Counted from the stretch's first letter, positions 26,961 to 35,636 are shown. The stretch is DNA of 64,000 nucleotides from an uncultured Paenibacillaceae bacterium (GCA_937957685.1 CALGAO010000127.1:62001-126000); one strand, 5' to 3'. Program-made: numbers and translations. The notes: generated by a model not told the origin, from the letters alone.

Positions 26961-28346
26961 TTGATCACGATCGCGATTATCGGGGGAGGGATAACCGGAC
27001 TGACTGCCGCCTACACGCTGCAGAAGCGCATCAGCTCGGGAGACCTGGAAGCGGAGGTCGTGCTGATCGAAGGTCAGCAGGAGCTGGGAGGCAAGATCCG
27101 CTCCTTGCGCCAGCGAGGCTACATCATGGAGACCGGAGCGGACTCGATCGTCAGCCGCAAGGCGAGGCTCATGCCGATCCTGGATGAGCTGGGACTGACG
27201 GAGGATGTGGTGTACAATGCCACCGGCAAGTCCTATCTGTATATCGACCGGGAGCTGAAGCCGATCCCCGAGGATACGCTGTTCGGCATCCCGCTCAGCA
27301 TCGAGTCGCTGGCGCGCAGCGAGCTCATCTCTGCGGAAGGCAAGGTCGCGGCGCTCAAGGATCTGTATACCCCGAACGAGACGTTCACGAAGCACGATTC
27401 GGTCGGCAGCTTCCTGACCTGTTTCCTGGGGGAGGAACTGGTGAAGAGACAGATCGCCCCCGTGCTGTCCGGGGTATACTCAGGCAACCTGAACGAGCTG
27501 ACGCTCGCCTCGACGATGCCTTATCTGCTCGATTACAAAAATGAATACGGCAGCATCATCCGCGGCCTGGAAGCCAATAAGGACAAATTCATAAGCAGTG
27601 GAGGTGGCAAGTTCCTGTCATTTGCGCGGGGGCTGTCGCAGCTGGTGGAGCGGATGGCGGAGCGAATCCCGGATGTCCGCGTCCTGAAGGGGACAAGTGT
27701 GGAGCGCCTGACGCGAAGCGGAGACCGCTACGAGCTGACGCTGACAGACGGGGAGCGATTGGCAGCCGATCGCGTCGTGCTGGCCGTGCTCCACACCGAT
27801 GCGGCGCGGTTGCTGGATGACCGCGCGCTGGATGAGGCATTTGCCCGGATGACGACCGGATCACTGATCAGCGTCTATCTCGGATATGAGGTGTCCGACA
27901 GCATCCTGCCGCAGGACGGCACCGGCTTTATCGTGGCGGGCGACAGCGACCTGCGGTGCAGCGCCTGCACGTGGACGAGCCGCAAATGGGCGCAAACGTC
28001 GGCCGAGCGCCGCTTGCTGATGAGGCTGTTCTACAAGAGCGCCGGCCCGGATTATGCCGAGCTGGCGAGGCTGTCTGAGGAGCAGTTGCTGCAGGTCGCA
28101 CGCCAGGATATCGAGCGGTCTCTCGGCATCCGCGAGGAGCCGGTGGTGCACGCGGTCACGCGCTGGGAAGAGGCGATGCCCGTTTACCATATCCGCCATC
28201 AGGAGCTCGTTCAACAGCTCGAGGACGCCATGCGCGATCGCTACCCGAACGTCGTGCTCGCAGGCTGTTCGTACCACGGAGTGGGCATCCCCGACTGCAT
28301 GCTGAGCGGGGAACGGGCGGCGAATATCGCCTCCGGACTTGCCTGA
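26961..28346 (+). CDS. hemY: Protoporphyrinogen/coproporphyrinogen III oxidase
   Basis: An FAD enzyme of about 461 residues that oxidises the porphyrinogen ring late in heme synthesis (coproporphyrin-dependent route in Firmicutes). The FAD-binding start MITIAIIGGGITGLTAAY, the GG loop (ELGGKIRSL) and GADSIVSRK are present. FISSGGGKFLSFARGLSQLV and the C-terminal CSYHGVGIPDCMLSG are typical of HemY. TTG at 26961 with GGAGGG 8 bases upstream gives the expected N-terminus. It is not beside hemE or hemH, unlike in B. subtilis, and follows the cvfC-like gene on the same strand. Confidence 0.93.
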   Translation: MITIAIIGGGITGLTAAYTLQKRISSGDLEAEVVLIEGQQELGGKIRSLRQRGYIMETGADSIVSRKARLMPILDELGLTEDVVYNATGKSYLYIDRELKPIPEDTLFGIPLSIESLARSELISAEGKVAALKDLYTPNETFTKHDSVGSFLTCFLGEELVKRQIAPVLSGVYSGNLNELTLASTMPYLLDYKNEYGSIIRGLEANKDKFISSGGGKFLSFARGLSQLVERMAERIPDVRVLKGTSVERLTRSGDRYELTLTDGERLAADRVVLAVLHTDAARLLDDRALDEAFARMTTGSLISVYLGYEVSDSILPQDGTGFIVAGDSDLRCSACTWTSRKWAQTSAERRLLMRLFYKSAGPDYAELARLSEEQLLQVARQDIERSLGIREEPVVHAVTRWEEAMPVYHIRHQELVQQLEDAMRDRYPNVVLAGCSYHGVGIPDCMLSGERAANIASGLA

Positions 28347-28436
28347 GCCGCGCGGAGGTCTTGACCGGCGCCCCAAGGTACGAGCGGATCGAGCCGATCC
28401 CCGATCTTCACCGCCGTCCCCTCCGGGACAAGACGA

Positions 28437-28461
28437 CCGCGCGCCGGTTAGCAGCGCGCGG
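28437..28461. terminator. Hairpin between convergent hemY and MBL genes
   Basis: CCGCGCGC (28437-28444) and GCGCGCGG (28454-28461) form a GC-only stem between convergent genes. There is no T run, so intrinsic termination is uncertain. Confidence 0.45.
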
Positions 28462-28494
28462 CCCCATCGTCCTGATCCTTAAGCCGACAGCGTC

Positions 28495-29253
28495 TCAGAT
28501 CTCGCGTATGCCCCGTTCATCGATGGCATAGCGCTGGTGCTGCCTGATAAACCTCATCCCGCCTGTCTGGCCGATGAACGTTTCCATATCATCGTCATAA
28601 TGCATGAGCCATGCTTTCCTTCGGATATGCTCCGGCAGGCTTCGCAGCTCCTCCAGTGAGGCATGAACGATGCCAGGTCCATGCAGCTGGCAGTCGTGCA
28701 GGATGAGCCGCAGCTGGCGCTCTTCATCGAGTCTGGTCAGCAGATCCGGAGCGAACTTCATATCCGCGCTGTAGAAGATATCCCGATTGATGATCAGCGA
28801 GTAGCTGAGCTTCTCCGCGATGTGCTCGGTTCGCACGATCTCGACGGTCAGTCCGTCCGCGATCCGGTGCGGCTCCGTTTCCTTCAGCAGATGAACGTCG
28901 AAGTAATCCTCCAGCGACGAATGCTGCGCATCCTCCATCCCTGCTCTCAGGCAATGATTCCACAGCGGCTCCGCAAGTTTCTCCGGAATGAACAGCTGGA
29001 GCTTGCGTCCGAACCTGAACTGAAACTGGAAGGCGATCTCCTCCAGTCCGCCGACATGATCGCCATGCAGATGGGTGATCAGCACGCCGTCCAGATCGCC
29101 GATCGATATGCCCAGTTGATGAAGCGCCATGGGAGCGGTAATCCCGCAATCAATAAGCAACGTATACCGGTCAGTTATCCACAGGGAGTTGTTGTTGAAG
29201 TATTGTTTGGCAAAGGCGCTCCCCGTCCCGATCATGATGAGCTGCAGATCCAC
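28495..29253 (-). CDS. MBL fold metallo-hydrolase
   Basis: A 252-residue protein of the metallo-beta-lactamase fold. The metal motif HLHGDH is at residues 61-66, with an Asp-rich strand (LLIDCGIT) before it. Further ligands are probably D/H in SADMKFAPD, HDCQLHGPG and LMHYDDDM. The build resembles RNase Z/phosphodiesterase-type MBL proteins without an exosite arm. GTG start with GGAGG 8 bases upstream. The substrate is unknown. Its 5' end is near a divergently transcribed hypothetical gene. Confidence 0.85.
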   Translation of the reverse strand: MDLQLIMIGTGSAFAKQYFNNNSLWITDRYTLLIDCGITAPMALHQLGISIGDLDGVLITHLHGDHVGGLEEIAFQFQFRFGRKLQLFIPEKLAEPLWNHCLRAGMEDAQHSSLEDYFDVHLLKETEPHRIADGLTVEIVRTEHIAEKLSYSLIINRDIFYSADMKFAPDLLTRLDEERQLRLILHDCQLHGPGIVHASLEELRSLPEHIRRKAWLMHYDDDMETFIGQTGGMRFIRQHQRYAIDERGIREI

Positions 29254-29347
29254 TATCGACCCTCCTCAAGTGATGTCGGGCAGTACATTCACAACCTGCT
29301 GGGCTATGACATATCGTATAACACAGCTGGCAAAAGAGGTGAATGCG

Positions 29348-29866
29348 GTGCCGATTCAAGCAGTGCTGCAAGGTGCTGGACTTCTCTCCGGGCTCGTTAC
29401 GCTCCATTTGTCCGACTCTGGCCAATACGTCGACTGCAGGATCAGACTCAACTCTCTGAAAGCCCCTCCTGCACGTTGCAAGTCGGATCAGTTTTTCTTT
29501 AATGTATCACCTTTCGATGCAGAAAAAAAGCAAATTTTGTTAAGCCGCGTGATGCTTCGGACGAAGGACGGCGCTGATCTTCCGGGAAACTGGAGCCTGT
29601 GGACAGACGTGGAAACCGCCTTTGGCCGGTTCGACTATGGCCTGTTCTGCCAGGAGGCGGACGGGCGACCCCTGCGGCCTGGCGACACGATCAGCTTCCG
29701 GCTGAGCTTCGCGGATGGAGAGTCCGTCTTCCATGCCGACAGCTTCATCGACGCACCGGCATCCACGATCAACGGCTTTCAGGCGGCACTCCTGATCCGT
29801 TTTCCCGGCGGCGTGCAGAGGCTGGCAGGCGGTCAATTCGAATCCGTCGCGGAAGATTGGGCATGA
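29348..29866 (+). CDS. Hypothetical protein
   Basis: A protein of about 172 residues starting MPIQAVLQGAGLLSGLV. It is rich in beta-strand patterns (VTLHLSDSGQYVDCRIRLNS, DTISFRLSFADGESVF). There is no signal peptide or known motif. AGAGGTG 8 bases before GTG 29348 supports this start; longer in-frame starts lie inside the divergent MBL gene and are unlikely. I do not recognise the family. Confidence 0.6.
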   Translation: MPIQAVLQGAGLLSGLVTLHLSDSGQYVDCRIRLNSLKAPPARCKSDQFFFNVSPFDAEKKQILLSRVMLRTKDGADLPGNWSLWTDVETAFGRFDYGLFCQEADGRPLRPGDTISFRLSFADGESVFHADSFIDAPASTINGFQAALLIRFPGGVQRLAGGQFESVAEDWA

Positions 29867-30054
29867 ATCGCCGGCTCAACCCCATGCTGTTCGTATGGCC
29901 CGAGTCGCTGCCGGGTCTGACTCATGCCACATCTTGAACACGCCGCTCCGCAGCATCTGTCCGCATGGTCCGACTCGCTCCTGAGCTGCTCTTTCCGCAT
30001 CATGAACAGGCTGTTCTCGCCCGGTCCGCTTTCGTCCATGCCAAGATTGCCCGC

Positions 30055-30084
30055 TTGATAGAAGCGAACAAATGTTCTTATAAT
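30055..30084 (+). promoter_or_regulatory. Sigma-A promoter for the 30.1-kb gene
   Basis: TTGATA (30055-30060), 18 bp, TATAAT (30079-30084), 21 bp before the start codon at 30106. Its position decides that start and rules out the longer in-frame reading from 29965. Confidence 0.75.
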
Positions 30085-30105
30085 AAGATCAGGGAGGTGG
30101 CGGGT

Positions 30106-30474
30106 ATGGACGGCTTTGACGCTGAAGCCAGCGTGTACGCATATATCGTGAATATCTACCTGATCAAGGCCCTGGACAAGGATCGCGAGCAGCTGCGTCG
30201 GCTCAAGCTGGCCAGAGCCTGGGAGCATGCGGTCGATGGTCTGCTGGCGCGCCTCACCAGGGAGACGTCGCAGATCAGGAAGCAGATGGCAAAGCACGGT
30301 TGCCGCATCGTCCTGGAGGAGATCGCTCCCGGCAACAACGTGCATGTGATGTATGTGCACAGGCGTTATGAGCATCATTGCTACATGCTTCCGTATGTGC
30401 TCAAGGCGCGCTGCGAAGACAAGCTGATGGAGCTCATGCAACAGCCGGTCGAGCCTGTCGAAAATTTATCGTGA
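30106..30474 (+). CDS. Hypothetical protein, basic helical
   Basis: A 122-residue cytoplasmic protein, MDGFDAEASVYAYIVNIYLI at the start, then a basic helical stretch (REQLRRLKLARAWEHAVDG, QIRKQMAKHG) and a beta-like segment with two aromatic/His clusters (VHVMYVHRRYEHHCYM). The GGGAGGT box and strong promoter immediately upstream define the start. I do not recognise the family. It is followed after 74 bp by a secreted protein gene on the same strand. Confidence 0.65.
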   Translation: MDGFDAEASVYAYIVNIYLIKALDKDREQLRRLKLARAWEHAVDGLLARLTRETSQIRKQMAKHGCRIVLEEIAPGNNVHVMYVHRRYEHHCYMLPYVLKARCEDKLMELMQQPVEPVENLS

Positions 30475-30548
30475 AGCAACGCAACTCTGAGCCTGTACTC
30501 GCGTATAACCATTCGAATAAACGCACAAGTAACGGAGGTATTACATAC

Positions 30549-31148
30549 ATGAAGTGGAAGCGAACAGTGCTGCTCGTGCTGATCATGGCGGTGGTCGGGA
30601 CAACAGCCGCGATGGCCGACGATGTCTACGAGACGTTCAAGGCGAAGAAGTTGTCCGTAACCGTCAATGGCAAGACGCTGGACAAACCGGCGCTGCAGGT
30701 GACGAATGGCAGCGTGATGATACCGCTCGAACAGATGAAGGACACCGTCCAGGCCATGGTCGAGCAAAGCGGCGACAAGGTCACCATCTACAAGCCGAAT
30801 GTCCATATGCTCCTGATCATCGAAGGGAAGGACCGCGTCGTCCACTTCGGCAGTGTCACCAACGGCAAGGGCAAGAAAGTCGATTTCACCATCCATACGC
30901 AGGTGGATAACCTGAGGAAACCGATCAAGAATATGAAATTCGAAATCTTCGACCCGAACGGCAAGTCCGTGCATCATACGATCTTCCCGATCAGCAGTGA
31001 GGATGCGGACAGCGGCATCTTCTGGCTGAATGTTCCGGTCTCCGTCCAGTTCGATCTGAAGGGAGATTATACGATCAAGGCTTACATGCAGTATGAGGAG
31101 CCAGGCGAATATTTCCTCGTTTCCGAGAAGGTCATCAAGTCCAAATAA
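30549..31148 (+). CDS. Secreted protein with copper-amine-oxidase-N-like segment
   Basis: A 199-residue exported protein. A signal peptide spans about residues 1-23 (MKWKRTVLLVLIMAVVGTTA, then AMA|DD). The next 70 residues (KKLSVTVNGKTLDKPALQVT, GSVMIPLEQMKDTVQAM) look like the copper amine oxidase N-terminal-like repeat common in Paenibacillus surface proteins. The rest is a beta-rich domain (MKFEIFDPNGKSVHHTIFPI). GGAGGT is 9 bases upstream of the ATG. The stop codon lies in a 17-bp tandem duplication and a strong terminator follows. Confidence 0.75.
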   Translation: MKWKRTVLLVLIMAVVGTTAAMADDVYETFKAKKLSVTVNGKTLDKPALQVTNGSVMIPLEQMKDTVQAMVEQSGDKVTIYKPNVHMLLIIEGKDRVVHFGSVTNGKGKKVDFTIHTQVDNLRKPIKNMKFEIFDPNGKSVHHTIFPISSEDADSGIFWLNVPVSVQFDLKGDYTIKAYMQYEEPGEYFLVSEKVIKSK

Positions 31149-31169
31149 ACAGCAAGTCCAAATAAACAG
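31136..31169. repeat. 17-bp perfect tandem duplication across a stop codon
   Basis: CAAGTCCAAATAAACAG occurs at 31136-31152 and again at 31153-31169 with no mismatch. The first copy contains the last sense codons and the TAA of the secreted protein gene; the second is non-coding and lies just before the terminator. Confidence 0.95.
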
Positions 31170-31173
31170 ACAG

Positions 31174-31209
31174 CTGTCATAGCGTGATGCTATGGCAGTT
31201 TTTGTTTTT
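31174..31209 (+). terminator. Intrinsic terminator after the secreted protein gene
   Basis: CTGTCATAGC (31174-31183) pairs with GCTATGGCAG (31189-31198, one G-U), followed by TTTTTGTTTTT. Confidence 0.93.
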
Positions 31210-31232
31210 CGTCGTCCGATTGAAGAAATCAT

Positions 31233-31262
31233 TTGCTAATTGCTCCGAAAAAATGGTACGAT
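31233..31262 (+). promoter_or_regulatory. Probable sigma-A promoter for the DUF1292 gene
   Basis: TTGCTA (31233-31238), 18 bp, TACGAT (31257-31262), 40 bp before the start. Confidence 0.5.
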
Positions 31263-31301
31263 ACACGAGAAAGTAAATTGAATGAGAAATGAGGGTTAGC
31301 G

Positions 31302-31586
31302 ATGAGTGACCACGAGCATCATCATCATGAGGAAGGCGACGAAATCATTGTGACGATGACGGATGATGAAGGCAACGAGCGGGACATGGTGCTTGCATTC
31401 ACTTTTGATGTGGAAGAGCAAGTGTACGCCGTGTTGCTCGACTATAACAATCCGGAAGAAGAAGGCGTCATCATGCGATTGGAAGAAGAGGACGGAGATA
31501 CTGTCCTGGTCAATATAGAGGATGACGAGGAATGGGATCGCGTCGTGTCCGTCTACAACGAGCTCGCGGAGCAAGAGCAATACTAG
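31302..31586 (+). CDS. DUF1292 family protein (YrzB-like)
   Basis: A small, strongly acidic cytoplasmic protein of 94 residues, with a His-rich start (MSDHEHHHHEEGDEI) and the DUF1292 core (VTMTDDEGNERDMVL, YAVLLDYNNPEEEG, EWDRVVSVYNEL). Members accompany yrrK/yrzL in Bacillus, but here it stands alone between a promoter and a terminator. The function is unknown. GAGGG lies 8 bases before the ATG. Confidence 0.88.
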   Translation: MSDHEHHHHEEGDEIIVTMTDDEGNERDMVLAFTFDVEEQVYAVLLDYNNPEEEGVIMRLEEEDGDTVLVNIEDDEEWDRVVSVYNELAEQEQY

Positions 31587-31625
31587 GGGACCGACGGCTC
31601 CTTCGCCAGGAGACACAGACAAGGA

Positions 31626-31666
31626 AACCGAGATGCGCGGATCCGTTCCGCGATCTCGGTTTTTTG
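31626..31666 (+). terminator. Intrinsic terminator after the DUF1292 gene
   Basis: ACCGAGAT and ATCTCGGT outer arms, with CGCGGA/TCCGCG inside, then TTTTTT. Confidence 0.92.
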
Positions 31667-31744
31667 GTGTACAGGCGCCATTTCGGGCAACGTCCGGGGC
31701 CTGGTTTGGGTACGAGCATGACAGCCCCGATGGGTATTGGCCGT

Positions 31745-32164
31745 TTATTTGCGCGGATTGAAGTACATGACTCGACCGTTGAACAGACGAACCTCCGCTT
31801 TCAGCAGACGTCCGATGTATTTGCACAGCTCATTCGCCTTGGACTTGTCTCCGATCTCGGAACCGCCCGGCAGCACGACCTGGATATAGGGGACGCTCCG
31901 ATCTTCCTCCTGTCTGGTCCCCACACCGATCAGGATATATTTGTAATTCGGCTGGTTGCCTCTCAGGTACAGCCACTCGTGCCCGCCTTCGGACTTTCGC
32001 TCTATCGTATAGGGGAATGCCATCTCCGCATAGTTCCAGTTCAGCTGTTGCCCGGTCAGCGAGGTCTGCTTGCGATAGCGCTCCAGCACCTCCACCACAT
32101 CATCCAGGGTAATGCTCTCGACAGCAGAACCTTGCACCAGTTGAATATATGCGCTTTGACTCAT
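31745..32164 (-). CDS. DUF1885 family protein
   Basis: A 139-residue protein starting MSQSAYIQLVQGSAVESITL and containing QTSLTGQQLNWNYAEMAFPY and LRGNQPNYKYILIGVG, the DUF1885 pattern. Function unknown. The ATG at 32164 matches family starts; an in-frame GTG at 32170 is possible. A clear sigma-A promoter lies at 32210-32238, overlapped by a cre-like palindrome. Confidence 0.82.
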   Translation of the reverse strand: MSQSAYIQLVQGSAVESITLDDVVEVLERYRKQTSLTGQQLNWNYAEMAFPYTIERKSEGGHEWLYLRGNQPNYKYILIGVGTRQEEDRSVPYIQVVLPGGSEIGDKSKANELCKYIGRLLKAEVRLFNGRVMYFNPRK

Positions 32165-32209
32165 CTCCACAACCTGCCCCTCGTCCGATATTCTGGATAT
32201 CCATCTATC

Positions 32210-32238
32210 ATCATAACATCGTTGAAAGCGGTTTACAA
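32210..32238 (-). promoter_or_regulatory. Sigma-A promoter of the DUF1885 gene with cre-like palindrome
   Basis: On the minus strand TTGTAA (32238-32233), 17 bp, TATGAT (32215-32210). TGAAAGCGGTTTACA (32223-32237) overlaps the -35 box and resembles cre but with one extra central base. Confidence 0.6.
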
Positions 32239-32280
32239 TGCATGATTTGTCCGTTTATGGGAGGGAAGCTTCCGTTAACG

Positions 32281-33750
32281 TCAGGAGATCGGCGTGGACT
32301 CCACGATCACCTTGACCTGCTGGATCGTCTTGTCCTCGGGGCCCTGAACCGGCAGGCCGACTTCCAGATGCTCCTGGATGTATTCGATGTTGTCCTGGGT
32401 GATGACTTCACCAGGGAGCAGGATCGGGATGCCCGGCGGATAGATCATGATGAATTCGGCGATGATGCGTCCTGCCGCTTCTTTCAGCGGGATGACCTCC
32501 GTATCCGCATAGAAAGCGTCGCGCGGCGAGATGGACAGATGCGGGATCTCCGGCACCTTGACCTGCACCTGATTGGCCGATTTGCCTGCATGTTCGGCGG
32601 CAAGCTGGCGAAGCGCCTCGACCAGGAGGCCCACGGTATGCTCATCATCGCCAGGCGTGATCAGGCAGAGGATGTTGTACATATCGCTCAGCTCGACCTC
32701 GATGTTGTGCGCCTCTCTGAGCCATCGCTCCACATCATAGCCGGTGATGCCGAGTTCAGCCACGTGGATCGTCAGCTTCGTCGGATCGTAGTCGAACTTG
32801 GCCTCGGAGCCGAGGATCTCCTCGCCGAAGCAATACAGTCCCGGCAGCTTGTTGATCTCGGAGCGGGCATACTGGGCCAGCCGCATCGCGCGTTCGGCCA
32901 TCTCCCTGCCGTGCAGGGCCAACTGCTTGCGCGCGGTATCCAGCGAAGCGAGCAGGATATAGGAGGTAGAGGTGGTCGTCAGCATGCTGATGATCGACTG
33001 GACGCGCTTCGGGTTGACCAGACCCTCCCGCACGTTCAACACGGAGCTCTGGGTGAGCGATCCTCCGAGCTTGTGCACGCTGGTTGCCGCCATGTCGGCG
33101 CCGGCCTGCATCGCGGAGAGCGGCAGGTCCTCGTGGAAATGGACATGCACCCCGTGCGCTTCATCGACCAGCACCGGGATATTGCGCGCGTGGGCGAGCT
33201 GCACGATCTCCTTCAGGTTGGCGCACAGGCCATAATAGGTCGGGTTGATGACCAGCAGCGCCTTGGCGTCCGGATGGAGATCCAGCGCCTTGCGCACGGC
33301 GCGGGTGGTGATGCCATGCGCGATGCCGAGCCGATGATCCATCTCCGGCGAGATGAAGATGGGCTTGGCGCCGGCGAAGATGATCGCGGACATGACGGAT
33401 TTGTGCACGTTGCGGGGGACGATGATCTTGTCTCCCGGTGAGCAGACGGACAGGATCATCGTCATGATGGCGCCGCTCGTCCCCTGCACGGAGAAGAAGG
33501 TATAGTCCGCGCCGAACGCCTCGGCGGCGAGCTTCTGGGCTTCCAGGATCGCTCCGGAAGGCTGGTGAAGATCATCCAGCGGCGCAATGTTGATCAGGTC
33601 GATCGACAGCGCGTTGGGCCCGATGAACTCCCTGAACTCCGGATTCATGCCGGCTCCTTTCTTGTGTCCGGGTATATGAAATTGCACAGGATTGCGTTCC
33701 GCATGCCTGCGCAAGGCGGTGAACAACGGTGTGCGAGTCTGATCCATCAT
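32281..33750 (-). CDS. speA: Arginine decarboxylase (SpeA)
   Basis: A PLP-dependent fold-type I decarboxylase converting arginine to agmatine, first step of polyamine synthesis. Length 489, as in B. subtilis SpeA (490), and near-identical blocks are visible: PVQFHIPGHKKGAGM, FFSVQGTSGAIMTM, VLVDEAHGVH (196-202), the PLP lysine in ATSVHKLGGSLTQSS (Lys 227), and the C-terminal YPPGIPI. The start is the ATG pair at 33745-33750, with AAGGGA about 10 bases upstream; the longer reading to 33873 has no ribosome binding site. speB and speE are not in the window. It is divergent from an MFS gene. Confidence 0.93.
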   Translation of the reverse strand: MMDQTRTPLFTALRRHAERNPVQFHIPGHKKGAGMNPEFREFIGPNALSIDLINIAPLDDLHQPSGAILEAQKLAAEAFGADYTFFSVQGTSGAIMTMILSVCSPGDKIIVPRNVHKSVMSAIIFAGAKPIFISPEMDHRLGIAHGITTRAVRKALDLHPDAKALLVINPTYYGLCANLKEIVQLAHARNIPVLVDEAHGVHVHFHEDLPLSAMQAGADMAATSVHKLGGSLTQSSVLNVREGLVNPKRVQSIISMLTTTSTSYILLASLDTARKQLALHGREMAERAMRLAQYARSEINKLPGLYCFGEEILGSEAKFDYDPTKLTIHVAELGITGYDVERWLREAHNIEVELSDMYNILCLITPGDDEHTVGLLVEALRQLAAEHAGKSANQVQVKVPEIPHLSISPRDAFYADTEVIPLKEAAGRIIAEFIMIYPPGIPILLPGEVITQDNIEYIQEHLEVGLPVQGPEDKTIQQVKVIVESTPIS

Positions 33751-33951
33751 GGCATAACGTCCCTTCACGATAAAGTTCTTCGCTTTGTTGAGTTGACTGT
33801 CTGGCTTCGCGTCTTGTTGGGGCTCGTGAAAATAAACAAGCATGAGTATACCAATAGTGCGATTTTGATTCAATAGGTTTTGAGCATATGGGTAAAAATA
33901 TTACAGCCCGGGAAACATACGGTATTATCCTGAGAACGGGGCTGAATCCAG

Positions 33952-35358
33952 ATGCTGAAACAGATTGCTGCCAAACAGATCTTTACGCCATTTGTTCTGC
34001 GCTTGCTGATCATCCTGTTTCTGGTCGAATTCGTGAAGGGTGCGTTGCTCGTGACGGTGGTGCCCGTCTATATGAACGTGGTGCTTGGCCTGTCCGCCTA
34101 TGTGGTTGGATGGGCCCTGGCATTGCAGTATGCCGGGGACAATCTGTTCCGCACGCCGATGGGGTGGCTCATCGACAGGATCGGATATCGGACCGGCATC
34201 GTCACCGGCACCTTCCTGGCGATGCTCTCCGTCCTGATGATGGCGTTCGCCAGGAACAGCTGGTGGATGATCGCCGGAACGACGCTGCTTGGCGTCGGCA
34301 CCTCTCCCCTGTGGCCAAGCGTCATCACGGGCGCGACGGAGGAAGCGGGCGAGTCCGCCCGCGGCAGCGTCATGAGCGTGATCTATGTGGCCTGGCTGTC
34401 GGGGACAGGCGTTGGTCCTGTCGTCATCAATTTCTTCATACACGATCGCGCCTATGGGCTGGCGTTTACGTTCCTGCTCGCGCTGCTGGCATTCGTCTTC
34501 TTCGTCTCGCTGTTCCTGCCGCACAGGTCGGGCGCGGCGAAGGAGGGCTCGGCGAGGCGCAACCAGGCGGTCAAGCTTCAGGATGAGAAGCCGCTCAGCA
34601 GCGCGGGCAACACGCTGACGGCCGAATCGTCGGGTGCACGGCGGAACATTCAGGCGGCTGACGCAACAGGCGAACAGAGGGGCGGCCTTGCGGCCCCATC
34701 ATCCGGCAGGCAGAAACGCAGCCTCGCGGCCCCGGCGCGACGCAAGCAAACTTGGTGGGCGAGACTGACTTCATACATCCATAGGGTGAGCAGCACCATT
34801 CATGTCAACCCGCTGTTCTATCCGGCGCTGTTCCTCCAGAACGCCTCGATCGGCCTGCTCGCTCCGGTGCTGACGCTGTTCGCCAAGGAAGTGCTGCAAC
34901 TGTCGAATGCGATGTACAGCCTGTTTCTTGTCTATGGCGGCAGCATCACGATCTTGTTGCTCTATCCGGTCGGCAAGATGGTGGATCGCTTCGGCACGCG
35001 ATGGCTTCTGCATATCGGCTTTCCGCTGTCTGCCGCAGCGGTGGCGGCTCTGGCTCTGCTCAGGAATCCGCAGCTGACCTGGGGAATCGTTGGCGCGATC
35101 GGAGTGGGCTATGCGATGATCATCCCGGCATGGAACGCGTTCATCGCGACGATCGTGCCGGAGGATCGTAAGGCGCTCATCTGGGGATTCTTCCTGTCCA
35201 TCGAAGGGGGCGGGATGGTAGCCGGCTCTGTCATCTCCGGTCTGCTCTGGGACACCTTTGGGCCGCATGCGCCGTTTCTCGCCAGCAGTTCCTTATTGTT
35301 GACACTTTTTGTTCTCCATTTGTTCATTTCCATGCCGCAGAAAATTGTGGTACGATGA
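33952..35358 (+). CDS. MFS transporter with long central cytoplasmic linker
   Basis: A 468-residue major facilitator protein with two six-helix halves. The loop between helices 6 and 7 (about residues 191-285) is unusually long and is rich in Ala, Ser, Gly, Gln and Arg. The motif A equivalent is DRIGYRTG in the first half and DRFGTRWL in the second. The substrate is unknown. The ribosome binding site before the ATG is weak, so the start is less certain. It is divergent from speA. Confidence 0.85.
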   Translation: MLKQIAAKQIFTPFVLRLLIILFLVEFVKGALLVTVVPVYMNVVLGLSAYVVGWALALQYAGDNLFRTPMGWLIDRIGYRTGIVTGTFLAMLSVLMMAFARNSWWMIAGTTLLGVGTSPLWPSVITGATEEAGESARGSVMSVIYVAWLSGTGVGPVVINFFIHDRAYGLAFTFLLALLAFVFFVSLFLPHRSGAAKEGSARRNQAVKLQDEKPLSSAGNTLTAESSGARRNIQAADATGEQRGGLAAPSSGRQKRSLAAPARRKQTWWARLTSYIHRVSSTIHVNPLFYPALFLQNASIGLLAPVLTLFAKEVLQLSNAMYSLFLVYGGSITILLLYPVGKMVDRFGTRWLLHIGFPLSAAAVAALALLRNPQLTWGIVGAIGVGYAMIIPAWNAFIATIVPEDRKALIWGFFLSIEGGGMVAGSVISGLLWDTFGPHAPFLASSSLLLTLFVLHLFISMPQKIVVR

Positions 35359-35636
35359 ATCTTGTCCTGTTCGTATATGGAACCTGGGCCATCGCAGCAC
35401 GGGGCGCCGACTCCGGGAAGAAGCATCTGCTGTCAGTCAGCGGAACGGGCTCCGGATAGATGCGCCTGCAGCCATCAGCGGAACGCTGATCACCGACTCC
35501 GGGAAGATGCTGCGGTCGGTTGCCGGTCAGCGGAACGCCGATGCTAAGCCCGTGATGCCGCATCTGCCGCCGTCAGCGGAACACCGATCTCCGGATCACC
35601 CCGAAGGCTCGATGGACCAGTACGTGTGAAAGCCCG
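35359..35636. repeat. Gene-free stretch with four degenerate TCAGCGGAAC repeats
   Basis: TCAGCGGAAC occurs at 35437, 35475, 35527 and 35573, each followed by G/A-C/G-rich bases. Two copies are preceded by the longer unit CCGACTCCGGGAAG (35407 and 35493). Spacings are 38, 52 and 46 bp. All lie in the same orientation between two MFS genes. No gene is supported here. Confidence 0.7.
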
